Source: Candidatus Berkelbacteria bacterium (GTDB taxonomy: Bacteria; Patescibacteriota; UBA1384; UBA12157; JAENIV01). From it: 13,022 nt of DNA. Where the stretch lies: positions 1 through 13,022 of the forward strand of contig JAENIV010000053.1 in the NCBI GenBank assembly GCA_016844295.1, read 5' to 3'. Positions 6,076 through 13,022 of this stretch are shown here, one piece after another. Within the stretch, counting starts at the first letter, position 1; every line of letters starts with the position of its first letter. The position numbers and the translations under genes were made by a program. A model generated the notes under the pieces. The model was not told where the DNA came from. It made no database searches and was given only the letters and a program-made list of their open reading frames with translations.

Positions 6076-7116
6076 ATGAATTCAAATTCTATTGTTATCA
6101 TGGCCGGAGGGGCAGGAACTCGTCTCTGGCCAAAGTCCCGTCTAAAAAAACCAAAGCAGTTATATGCTTTGGTTAATAATGATTCTATGATCCGTAATAC
6201 CGTCAACCGACTTATCCCGGTAGTTGGCGAGAAAAATATCTTTATTGCCACTAATGTTAACCAGGCGCAAGAGATTGCTAAAGAACTCCCTGAACTAAAA
6301 AATAATATTTTAATCGAGCCGTTTGTCCGTAACACTGCCCCATGTATTGGTCTGGGGGCTTTAAAAATGATTGAGACGGCCGAAACTGTGGCCTTTTTAC
6401 CTTCTGATCACTACATTGGTAATGTTAAAGAATTTCAAAAAGTTCTCAAAGAAGCATTTAGAGTCGCCCAAAAAGATTATCTCGTTTTAATCGGTATCCG
6501 GCCGACTGATCCCGATACGGGTTTAGGTTATATTGAAATGGGTAATAATTTAGAAAAAGATGTCTATAAAGTTCGGCGGTTTGTTGAAAAACCCGATCTT
6601 AAAACCGCTCAAAAATATTTAAAGTCGGGCAAGTTTCTTTGGAACGGGGGAATGTTTATCGCCAAACCGAAATTTATATTAGAACTTTTTAAAAAACATT
6701 CCCGGGGAATCTATAAAAATTTAGAAAATATTAAAGATAGTCCAAAAAATCTAAATAAGATATATGAGAAGATGGAAAATATTTCTTTTGATTACGCAAT
6801 TGCTGAAAAAGCCGAAAAAATTGCTGTCATCCCGGGGGATTTTGCCTGGTCAGATATTGGCAATTGGAAAAAACTCCTGGAAATGCTTTCACGCAAAGAC
6901 CAAGAAAATACTATTGTCGGATGTGAGCATTACGGAGTTGAAACAAGCGGGTGTTTAATCCACGGAACAGATAGATTAGTTGCAACAATCGGCCTAAAGG
7001 ATATAATAGTTGTAGACACACCAGACGTGGTTTTAATTTGCCATAAAGACAAGGCACAGGAAGTCAGAAAAGTCGTTGAGATCTTAAAGTTAAAGGGACA
7101 AGAAAAATACCTGTAA
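6076..7116 (+). CDS. manC: Mannose-1-phosphate guanylyltransferase (GDP-mannose synthesis)
   Basis: A 346-residue cytosolic nucleotidyltransferase that makes GDP-mannose from mannose-1-phosphate and GTP, the donor for mannosylated glycans and for GDP-fucose or rhamnose pathways. The nucleotide-binding signature GGAGTRLWP-x2-SR-x3-KPKQ runs from residue 11 to 28. It is followed by EP-x2-RNTAP (81-89), LPSDH (108-112), FVEKPD (169-174) and WNGGMF (189-194). All are diagnostic of the ManC/AlgA group. The protein ends after the left-handed helix region and has no C-terminal cupin phosphomannose isomerase domain, so it is monofunctional. It is transcribed from its own promoter and is not followed by other sugar-nucleotide genes; a surface-glycan role is inferred and would fit the deacetylase upstream. 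Confidence 0.94.
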   Translation: MNSNSIVIMAGGAGTRLWPKSRLKKPKQLYALVNNDSMIRNTVNRLIPVVGEKNIFIATNVNQAQEIAKELPELKNNILIEPFVRNTAPCIGLGALKMIETAETVAFLPSDHYIGNVKEFQKVLKEAFRVAQKDYLVLIGIRPTDPDTGLGYIEMGNNLEKDVYKVRRFVEKPDLKTAQKYLKSGKFLWNGGMFIAKPKFILELFKKHSRGIYKNLENIKDSPKNLNKIYEKMENISFDYAIAEKAEKIAVIPGDFAWSDIGNWKKLLEMLSRKDQENTIVGCEHYGVETSGCLIHGTDRLVATIGLKDIIVVDTPDVVLICHKDKAQEVRKVVEILKLKGQEKYL

Positions 7117-7122
7117 AACAAT

Positions 7123-7207
7123 CCACTAATTTTACACACAAATAACCACAAATAATATAGAAATTAAAAAATAATTAGTGTTTATTTGTGAATAGTAAGA
7201 TTAGTGG
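7123..7207. repeat. Long imperfect inverted repeat with alternative pairings
   Basis: The spacer between manC and secD is almost entirely one long dyad. CCACTAATTTTAC (7123-7135) pairs with GTAAGATTAGTGG (7195-7207) with one wobble, and CACAAATAA (7137-7145) pairs with TTATTTGTG (7182-7190). CACAAATAA is repeated directly at 7147-7155 and could pair with the same partner, and AATTAGTG (7173-7180) competes with the right outer arm for CACTAATT (7124-7131). There is no T run after it, so it is not an ordinary terminator. It may be a dispersed intergenic repeat or a cis-acting RNA structure before secD. Confidence 0.6.
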
Positions 7208-7225
7208 TCAATTATTCATTATATT

Positions 7226-7693
7226 ATGCGACGCAATCTTTGGATTACTTTAGGAATTATCTTGATTATTACTGTTCTAGCCGGCTTGGTTGATTGGCCA
7301 ACCGGACCTAATCTTTCAGTTGGAAAGTATTTTAAAGAACTGAAAATCCACGAAGGCTTAGATTTACAAGGTGGTGCTCATCTGGTTTTTGAGTTAGATA
7401 CTTCCAAATTGGACAATAAGAGTGTTAATGACGCAACTCAATCAGTTATTAACGTTATTGATAGACGTGTAAATGCTTTGGGGGTATCAGAAGCCGTTAT
7501 CCAATCGGCAAAAATAAGTAATAAACAATCAGTAATTGTCGAACTACCCGGAATTACCAATGTAGACGAGGCAATCAATTTAATAGGCAAAACTGCCCAG
7601 TTGGTTTTTCAAGAAGAAAACCCCGATACCAATAATACCTCCGAGCCTTTAATTAACCGGGGCAAATTTACGGCGCGCCGATGTTCAGTTTGA
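7226..7693 (+). CDS. secD: Protein translocase SecD, N-terminal part (frameshifted)
   Basis: The first part of SecD, a membrane subunit that uses the proton gradient to help SecYEG-SecA export. It starts at ATG 7226 with no Shine-Dalgarno, has a first transmembrane helix (about residues 5-22), the family motif EGLDLQGGAHLVFE (45-58), and the beginning of the extracytoplasmic P1 domain with DRRVNALGVSE. Up to about residue 142 the sequence follows SecD; the last dozen residues before TGA at 7691-7693 are out-of-frame translation. The same gene continues one frame over from 7653. With one base removed near 7651 the two parts form a normal-looking SecD of about 420 residues. Either a real mutation or a sequence error explains this. 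Confidence 0.9.
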   Translation: MRRNLWITLGIILIITVLAGLVDWPTGPNLSVGKYFKELKIHEGLDLQGGAHLVFELDTSKLDNKSVNDATQSVINVIDRRVNALGVSEAVIQSAKISNKQSVIVELPGITNVDEAINLIGKTAQLVFQEENPDTNNTSEPLINRGKFTARRCSV

Positions 7694-8489
7694 CAATAGC
7701 GCTGGCGAACCTCAGGTATCAATTCAATTTGACTCTGATGGCACAAAGCTATTTGCCGATATTACTCGGCGAAATGTTCAAAAGCCTGTTGCGATAAAAT
7801 TGGATAATGAAATTATTTCTGCGCCTACGGTTCAGACTGTGATTGAAAATGGCCAGGCAGTTATCACCGGAAAATTTGACATTCAAGAGGCGAAACAATT
7901 GGCAATTGAATTAAATGCTGGTGCCTTACCAGTGCCAATAACTCTAATTGAACAAAGAACAATCGGGCCTACGCTTGGATCAGAATCTGTCCAAAAGTCT
8001 TTGGTCGCTGGTTTGATTGGACTCTTACTTGTAGCATTGTTCATGATAATTTATTATCGCGTCCCAGGTATTTTGGCGATTATCGCCTTACTAATTTATA
8101 CATTAATTGTTTTGGCATTATTTAAACTAATTCCGGTTACTCTAACGTTGGCAGGGATTGCCGGTTTTATTTTGTCCGTGGGCATGGCTGTTGATGCTAA
8201 CATTTTAATTTTTGAACGAACGAAAGAAGAATTATCATCTGGCAAAACTGTTGGCCTCGCGATTGAAGAAGGTTTCCGAAGAGCCTGGCCGTCAATTCGT
8301 GATTCAAACTTTTCTTCGTTAATAACTTGTTTAATCCTTTATTATGGTACAAGTGGGCTTGTTCGAGGTTTCGCTGTGACTTTGGCTATTGGTATTTTAA
8401 TTTCAATGTTTACCGCCATTACAGTAACGCGAACATTTTTGCGTTTATCGGTCGGATCATTCATCGAAAAAAGGCTAGTAATAAAATAA
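7653..8489 (+). pseudogene. secD: Protein translocase SecD, C-terminal part (out of frame)
   Basis: The continuation of SecD. In this frame the sequence resumes at 7653 with LTGANLRRADVQFD, a canonical SecD stretch, directly after an in-frame TAA at 7650-7652; no ATG, GTG or TTG occurs before TTG 7800, which is not a credible start. It then shows AIKLDNEIISAPTV, the LNAGALPVPI motif, the GPTLGSES segment and five predicted transmembrane helices. The functional VGMAVDANILIFERTKEE motif (about 8176-8235) is intact, as is GFRRAWPSIRDSN. The conservation of everything downstream suggests the lesion is very recent or technical. It ends with TAA at 8487-8489, 52 bases before secF, which is intact. 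Confidence 0.88.
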
Positions 8490-8505
8490 TGACTACTAAT
8501 TTTTG

Positions 8506-8541
8506 TATAATTTCGTATTTCGTAGCGGAGCGAAGCGACTT
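8506..8541 (+). promoter_or_regulatory. secF leader: TATAAT and GGAG in a GCGGAGCGAAGCG motif
   Basis: Between secD and secF there is a perfect TATAAT (8506-8511) without a recognisable -35 at the right distance, then a purine-rich segment CGTAGCGGAGCGAAGCGACT (8521-8540) directly before the ATG. GGAG at 8527-8530 is 11 bases from the ATG, a rather long spacing for a Shine-Dalgarno. The segment could provide secF expression independent of the frameshifted secD. Confidence 0.3.
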
Positions 8542-9456
8542 ATGAATATAATAGGCAGACGAAAAATTTGGTATTTAATTTCCTTGATTTTAATCCTTCC
8601 CGGGATTGTGGCTCTATTTTTATGGAAAATTCCCACCGGACTTGATTTCAAGGGGGGAAGTCTTTTAGATATTCAATATAAAGAAAATGTTTCAAGGGAT
8701 AAAGTTCAAGAATCTGTGAATTTATCTGGTTTTAGTAACGCCAATATCCAACTATCTGGTGATAACACATATATAATTAAAACCGCACCCTTGGATCAGG
8801 AAAATCAAAAAAAATTGACGGATGCCTTAGCCAAAGCAGGGGAGTATAAACAAAATCGCTTGGAAACTGTAGGTCCGACTGTTTCAAATGATTTGAAAAA
8901 ACGGGCGATAATTGCCGTTATAATCGCTTCACTGGCGATAATTATTTATATTTCGATTGCCTTCCGAAAAGTTCCCCGGCCGGCCAGTTCGTGGCGATTC
9001 GGAGTGTGTGCTGTATTGGCTTTAATTCATGATCTTTTATTTGTCTTCGGTGTTTTTGCAATTTTAGGGCATTTCTTAGGCTACGAGATTGATTCATTAT
9101 TTATTACGGCCTTATTAACCATAATGGGATTTTCAGTTCATGACACGATAGTTGTCTTTGATAGAATTCGTGAGAATTTACGCAAGTCCCCTTCTTTGGA
9201 TTTTGAAACGAATGTTAACAATAGTATTTTACAAACATTAAATAGATCACTTAATACTTCTTTTACGGTTTTGATCGTTTTATTTAGTTTGTTTTTGCTC
9301 GGCGGTGCATCATTAAAAACATTTACGCTAGCGTTGCTTGTCGGAATTGCCATGGGCACATACTCGTCAATTTTTAATGCTTCGCCGTTGTTAGTTTCAT
9401 GGCAAGGTTGGAGTGCACGACGAATGAGTCGCATCAATCAAAAAGTATCGTCCTAG
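8542..9456 (+). CDS. secF: Protein translocase subunit SecF
   Basis: A 304-residue integral membrane protein that forms the SecDF complex with SecD and assists late steps of protein export. I chose ATG 8542, giving MNIIGRRKIWY, instead of the upstream TTG at 8503, because the conserved family N-terminus begins there. Features: first transmembrane helix at about 10-28, the family motif TGLDFKGGSLLDI (32-44), a periplasmic domain to about residue 120, then five further helices. The functional motif FSVHDTIVVFDRIREN includes H200-D201, and the NRSLNTSFTVL segment follows. No frameshift or missing motif is seen. It is followed by a terminator about 60 bases downstream. Confidence 0.95.
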   Translation: MNIIGRRKIWYLISLILILPGIVALFLWKIPTGLDFKGGSLLDIQYKENVSRDKVQESVNLSGFSNANIQLSGDNTYIIKTAPLDQENQKKLTDALAKAGEYKQNRLETVGPTVSNDLKKRAIIAVIIASLAIIIYISIAFRKVPRPASSWRFGVCAVLALIHDLLFVFGVFAILGHFLGYEIDSLFITALLTIMGFSVHDTIVVFDRIRENLRKSPSLDFETNVNNSILQTLNRSLNTSFTVLIVLFSLFLLGGASLKTFTLALLVGIAMGTYSSIFNASPLLVSWQGWSARRMSRINQKVSS

Positions 9457-9513
9457 AGGCTTCCAGAGACCATTTTAACAGGTTTAAACAAATAAGCACA
9501 CATGCGTCGACTT

Positions 9514-9537
9514 AGTGGCAAAATGCCATTTTTTTTT
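9514..9537 (+). terminator. Rho-independent terminator of secDF
   Basis: TGGCA (9516-9520) and TGCCA (9524-9528) form a 5-bp stem with an AAA loop, extendable by a G-T and an A-T pair, followed by nine T (9529-9537). It lies 57 bases after the secF stop. Confidence 0.75.
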
Positions 9538-10057
9538 ATTATATAGTGCTTAAAAAATAGGGGATTTTAAACACGGATTCTAGGTACCAATAAATAGCCT
9601 AAAGATGTTGGATAATATTAACCAGGGATTAATTATCTACTGCTTTATAAAGAACGCTGTGATAATCTTATCTGATTCTCTGATTCTGAATCTATTTTGC
9701 GTCGCTCAATGTATCTTTTGCGACGCTTTATATAGATTAAGGTATGACAAGGTATTTACAAAGATCACTTAATAGTATTAAAAAAGTGTTTGAAATTAAT
9801 AAAACAAATTTGCATAAATTGCATTTTCCCCACTCCGGTACGACCCAGAGATAGAAAATATAAATTAGAAAAATAATAAAAAAATGCAAATTGCATTTTA
9901 ATTTGAGCCACTCCCCCGCCGGAGAATAAATTTTTCCTCTTACTATATGGTTATTTTCAAGCGTAATACCCGGACTAATGGCCATGGATGAAGCGAAGAA
10001 AACTTGACTATTATATCATCCTTGATAGTGATTTTGGTGTTTTTAAGCAATACAGTT
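9538..10057. other. Gene-free region with small hairpins and repeats
   Basis: About 520 bases between the convergent secF and ATPase genes without a convincing gene. It contains a tandem 8-base repeat TCTGATTC (9671-9686), a perfect 7-bp hairpin GCGTCGC/GCGACGC (9699-9705 with 9720-9726, 14-base loop, followed only by TTT), and two related segments built from TTGCATTTT followed by CCACTCC and CCGG (9811-9838 and 9885-9922). No tRNA T-arm motif, tmRNA, SRP or RNase P signature was recognised. It may hold an unrecognised small RNA or decayed sequence. Confidence 0.6.
9871..9899 (-). terminator. AT-rich terminator-like hairpin, minus strand
   Basis: On the minus strand AAAATGC-AATTT-GCATTTT (7-bp stem, 9899 to 9881) is followed by TTTATTATTT. 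It could end transcripts of the large ATPase gene, whose stop lies about 160 bases upstream, but the stem is AT-rich and the distance is long, so the call is weak. Confidence 0.3.
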
Positions 10058-12898
10058 TTACTTTTTATCACCGTCTAACACGACTGTCTCGCCTTCGTAG
10101 AGATTTTTTACTTCATGCTCACCGGACGTTTTATTTTCATTCGGGCCTATATGTGAGAGCATGGCTTGTTTGTCTTTTTCTATATCGACTATTTCTTCTT
10201 TAGTCGGCTCCTCGTGGTATTCTTGTTCGTTATCTTGATTACCCTTTAGCGCAACCAAACGGTCCTTCATCCATTCCGGCTTTTCTTCTTCAAATTTTTT
10301 TAATTTTTCCTGAACTACATCATCATCTAACGGTGTGTCTTCTGTCCCTCCCCCAAAATACCAGCGTTCATCCCCCGGTGCTTGAATTTCTCGATAATAG
10401 GTCTCCCCTATTTTAGGCGGTATTTTAGGAATTCGGTCGCGTTCGGCCTTAGTTAACAATTCATCAAGTTTAGGCATCTGAGTTAGTGAAGTCATTTTCT
10501 GTTCTACATATTCTCGACGTCTGGAAAATTGTTCCCGGGAACTTTGGATAATTAAATCTTTATTGTTGTTTGCCATAGTTTCGGGGGGTAATGTTGTCGA
10601 GGAAAACGCCGGGCACGTGACTCCATCAATCGACATTTTAACGTAAATATGATAATTGTCAAGATTAACTAAATCAACCTCTTCAAATACTGGTGCAAAC
10701 TCTTGTTTTAGGGCTGATGCGTCAGGTGCTCCTACACGGAACGTAATCAAAGATCCAACGTTTCCAAAAACTGCTGACATAACTTCTTCCGGTACTTGAG
10801 CAATATATTGATGGGTAATAATTAAATTAAGACGGTATTTTCTGGCTTCGGACAAAATTGTTGCGAATGATTCCGTGGCAAAGTTTTGAAACTCGTCGAC
10901 GTAGAGATAAAAATCTTTTCTTTGTTCTTGGGGTATTATGGCTCGACGCATAGCCGCCAACTGTATTTTAGTAATCATCATGGCACCTAAAAGGGCAGAT
11001 GAATCCTCGCCAATTTCACCGATCGATAAATCTAAGAACAAAATTTTGCCGGTATTCATGATTTCTTCAATATTAATGGTAGATTTTGGCTGTCCGACAA
11101 TATTTCTAATAGTTGAACTTGATAAAAACTGCCCAACTTTATTTTGAATCGGAGCGATTGCCTCTGTCCGGAATTTCGGATCGTATTTTTCGAACTCGTT
11201 AACAAAGAAGTCTTTTATTACCGGGTCTTGAATTTTTTCAATCACGCGGTTACGGAAATCTTGATCAACTAATATTTTTGTAATTCCAAGCATGGTGGCG
11301 TCCGGATAATCAAGTAGGGCTAAAATTGTATTACGTAAAATATATTCTAATCGTGGTCCCCAAGATTCTCCGAATATCTTCTTAAAAATGCCTACAACGC
11401 CCGAAGCAACTATATTTTTAAGTTCCGGATCGACATTTTCCAAAACATTAAAACCTACCGGATATAGTCTATCAGCCGGGCTGAATAATATTACGTCTTT
11501 GATACGTTCCTCAGGAACAAAATTAAGTAACGTCTTAATTAAATCTCCGTGAGGATCTACTACGGCAACGCCACGGCCTTCGCGGATATCGTCAATAATC
11601 ATATTTTCAAGCATGGTTGATTTACCCGTGCCAGTTTTCCCAATAGCATACATATGGTAGCGTCTGTCGTTAAGTTTGATTCCAAATTTATGCATCATAT
11701 GCCGGTAATCAGTTTTCGCAAAGATTGTGAGATCATTGCTGGGAACATTTTCTTCAATTGGTAAGTCTGACGGAGGTTCGCCTTTTTTGGATCCGGCCCA
11801 AACAATACTTGGCGTTTGCACGGAAATATTTGGCAGATGGAAAATTGAGGCTAATTCTTCAATATTTAGTACATAGCCGGGATCTAAAAATGCCCGAAAA
11901 CGATATTGATCATAAAACGCCAATGAGTTTGAAATTGCCCCAGCTTTAAATCCATTTAAATTTAAAAGATTAAATTGTTTAAAAGCCGCTACAATGGAGG
12001 TAATTTTTGAACGAGCAACATTTTCATCTGAGGCTAGGGCGATTAATCTTATTTTTGTTTCAAAACCCAACTTGGTCGATTTTGTTTCAACGCTTTTAAG
12101 GCCCTCTTCAACAGTTCCCGGTAATTTGGCCTCTTCTTTTTTCGCCTCTCCCTTAGACGACTCTGGAGTCACGCCAGATAAAATTGCGTTCAGCATTGCG
12201 CCTAAAAATCTTCCGAAGGCTCCTAATAAACCAGTTAAAATTCCCGACTGATTGGTCGTCCCCGATTTAACAGCTTGTACGTGGCTAGTCCCCCGCTTTT
12301 GCCAATCATCTGCTACGGGACGCGTTAGGATTTGAAGCCAAATTTCTTCGCCTCGTTCTAATTTTGATAAGACGCCCGTTATACCTGCTAATGGATCGAC
12401 TTCAAAGTTTAAAAAAGTTTTTATTGGATAAACGTCCAAGTTTGTGATTAAGAGTTCTGTTGCGGCTAGTTTATAATGCCCGGAGTGAATATTATCATAT
12501 TCTTCCATTGTATAATCATCCACTTGAGTTATTTCTGCTGTCGGGTACTGAGAATAAATTTGCCCCTCAACAAAGTCTTTTAAATGTTCCGGGACATGGG
12601 CGTAAAATTGAATATATTTTTCACGCGAAGCGATTTCAAAAGAAAAATAATCTTGGAATTGACTTTCGGGCCGAAAAATACCGTGCAATGCCGCGAACAT
12701 TTGTTCCGCGGCTAAAGGTGTTTTTTCGTTATTTTTAGGAACTAGAATTCTTAAAGTAATAAACTTTAAATTTGCGAACCACTCCATTTTTTTCTTAGCG
12801 GCCCGAGAACGTAATATTATGACTATGATAATAATAGGCACTATTACCAAAATGCCATAAATTACAACTTTATAGATTATTTGTCCGAAAACTTCCAC
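10058..12898 (-). CDS. Membrane-anchored VirD4/TraG/HerA-like translocation ATPase
   Basis: A 946-residue protein starting at GTG 12898. Residues about 9-30 form one strongly hydrophobic transmembrane helix, followed by a basic stop-transfer stretch. A large N-terminal region of no recognised function (about 40-390) includes a glycine-rich hydrophobic or amphipathic segment (217-241) and a low-complexity Lys/Glu linker (245-260). The C-terminal half is a RecA-like motor of the type IV secretion coupling/HerA kind: Walker A GKTGTGKST (420-428, K426 at base 11623), VVDPHGD, and Walker B YLYVDEFQNFA (D668, E669). A further motif, LIITHQYIAQVPE, resembles the family's sensor region. The last 150 residues are charged and disordered. 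Such proteins are common in Patescibacteria and are thought to move DNA or protein across the envelope; the substrate is unknown. It is monocistronic in view. Family assignment is strong, role inferred. Confidence 0.88.
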   Translation of the reverse strand: MEVFGQIIYKVVIYGILVIVPIIIIVIILRSRAAKKKMEWFANLKFITLRILVPKNNEKTPLAAEQMFAALHGIFRPESQFQDYFSFEIASREKYIQFYAHVPEHLKDFVEGQIYSQYPTAEITQVDDYTMEEYDNIHSGHYKLAATELLITNLDVYPIKTFLNFEVDPLAGITGVLSKLERGEEIWLQILTRPVADDWQKRGTSHVQAVKSGTTNQSGILTGLLGAFGRFLGAMLNAILSGVTPESSKGEAKKEEAKLPGTVEEGLKSVETKSTKLGFETKIRLIALASDENVARSKITSIVAAFKQFNLLNLNGFKAGAISNSLAFYDQYRFRAFLDPGYVLNIEELASIFHLPNISVQTPSIVWAGSKKGEPPSDLPIEENVPSNDLTIFAKTDYRHMMHKFGIKLNDRRYHMYAIGKTGTGKSTMLENMIIDDIREGRGVAVVDPHGDLIKTLLNFVPEERIKDVILFSPADRLYPVGFNVLENVDPELKNIVASGVVGIFKKIFGESWGPRLEYILRNTILALLDYPDATMLGITKILVDQDFRNRVIEKIQDPVIKDFFVNEFEKYDPKFRTEAIAPIQNKVGQFLSSSTIRNIVGQPKSTINIEEIMNTGKILFLDLSIGEIGEDSSALLGAMMITKIQLAAMRRAIIPQEQRKDFYLYVDEFQNFATESFATILSEARKYRLNLIITHQYIAQVPEEVMSAVFGNVGSLITFRVGAPDASALKQEFAPVFEEVDLVNLDNYHIYVKMSIDGVTCPAFSSTTLPPETMANNNKDLIIQSSREQFSRRREYVEQKMTSLTQMPKLDELLTKAERDRIPKIPPKIGETYYREIQAPGDERWYFGGGTEDTPLDDDVVQEKLKKFEEEKPEWMKDRLVALKGNQDNEQEYHEEPTKEEIVDIEKDKQAMLSHIGPNENKTSGEHEVKNLYEGETVVLDGDKK

Positions 12899-12909
12899 GT
12901 TTCTTTTCT

Positions 12910-12940
12910 AGTGTAAGCGCAGATATCCTTATTGCTTACA
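12910..12940 (-). promoter_or_regulatory. Dyad TGTAAGC/GCTTACA over a likely promoter of the ATPase gene
   Basis: Perfect 7-base half-sites TGTAAGC (12912-12918) and GCTTACA (12934-12940) are separated by 15 bases, that is 22 bases centre to centre, two helical turns. On the minus strand a -10-like TACACT (12915-12910) overlaps one half-site, and the other falls where the -35 would be, although no good -35 hexamer is seen. The GTG start is 11 bases beyond the -10. The layout suits a dimeric repressor operator; a hairpin near the 5' end of the transcript is the alternative. Confidence 0.35.
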
Positions 12941-13022
12941 TTGTGCGGGTATTAACCATTAATCCGATCACTTGCCCGAGGAAAGTGTTTTACCTTCCTT
13001 GGTTTTGCTTAAACAATTTTCT

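Noticed and set aside
7671..7680. GGCGCGCC palindrome as the site of the secD frameshift
   Set aside because: The frame that gives LTGANLRRADVQFD already matches SecD from 7653, upstream of this GC-rich palindrome, so the lesion must lie at about 7649-7656.
9138..9437. 99-codon minus-strand reading frame inside secF
   Set aside because: It lies wholly opposite the conserved secF coding sequence and shows no family features.
9737..9985. 82-codon minus-strand reading frame between secF and the ATPase gene
   Set aside because: It runs through AT-rich repeats and hairpins, its hydrophobic low-complexity part follows the base composition, there is no Shine-Dalgarno, and no family is recognised. 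The first 30 codons look slightly protein-like, so a decayed remnant cannot be excluded.
10004..10032. TTGACT as the -35 of a + strand promoter before the ATPase gene end
   Set aside because: No -10 hexamer occurs at 16-18 bases, and no + strand gene follows.

Overview
The window looks like a piece of an AT-rich bacterial chromosome, most probably from Patescibacteria (Candidate Phyla Radiation). This is inferred from the gene set: a large membrane-anchored VirD4/TraG-like ATPase of the type common in these genomes, a compact secD-secF pair, short operons of core genes, and start codons mostly without a Shine-Dalgarno sequence. TGA works as a stop (4435-4437 and 4911-4913), so the recoded SR1/Gracilibacteria code does not apply. 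No rRNA, tRNA, CRISPR array or complete transposase gene was found.

Layout: (1) 1-1853, C-terminal two thirds or more of an SbcC/Rad50-type DNA repair ATPase, cut by the window edge. (2) 1879-2235 on the minus strand, a small conserved-hypothetical gene with its own terminator, convergent with sbcC. (3) 2305-4913, a tight + strand operon: secreted or membrane-anchored polysaccharide deacetylase, RluA-family pseudouridine synthase, guanylate kinase and a Nudix hydrolase; the genes overlap or are nearly touching. (4) 4903-4986, a palindromic repeat-like cassette in which the Nudix stop codon is embedded. (5) 5032-6034, an autonomous unit with promoter, strong Shine-Dalgarno, hisG and terminator; it is visibly more GC-rich than its surroundings and looks acquired. 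(6) 6041-7116, manC with a well-formed promoter predicted to make a leaderless mRNA. (7) 7123-7207, a long imperfect inverted repeat. (8) 7226-9537, secD-secF followed by a terminator; secD carries a one-base frameshift that can be placed at about 7649-7656. (9) 9538-10057, about 520 bases without a convincing gene but with several small hairpins and repeats. (10) 10058-12898 on the minus strand, the 946-residue ATPase, with a dyad over its likely promoter.

How the genes fit together: most are housekeeping functions (DNA repair, nucleotide metabolism, RNA modification, protein export, envelope glycan precursors and modification, DNA or protein translocation). Two single-gene units, the 1879-2235 gene and hisG, differ from the core genes by having clear Shine-Dalgarno sequences, their own terminators and richer base composition; they are the best candidates for transferred cargo. 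I do not see a convincing new multi-gene system. The strongest leads are the orphan hisG with altered PRPP-loop residues, the palindromic cassette at its left edge, the secD frameshift, and the alternative-pairing repeat before secD.
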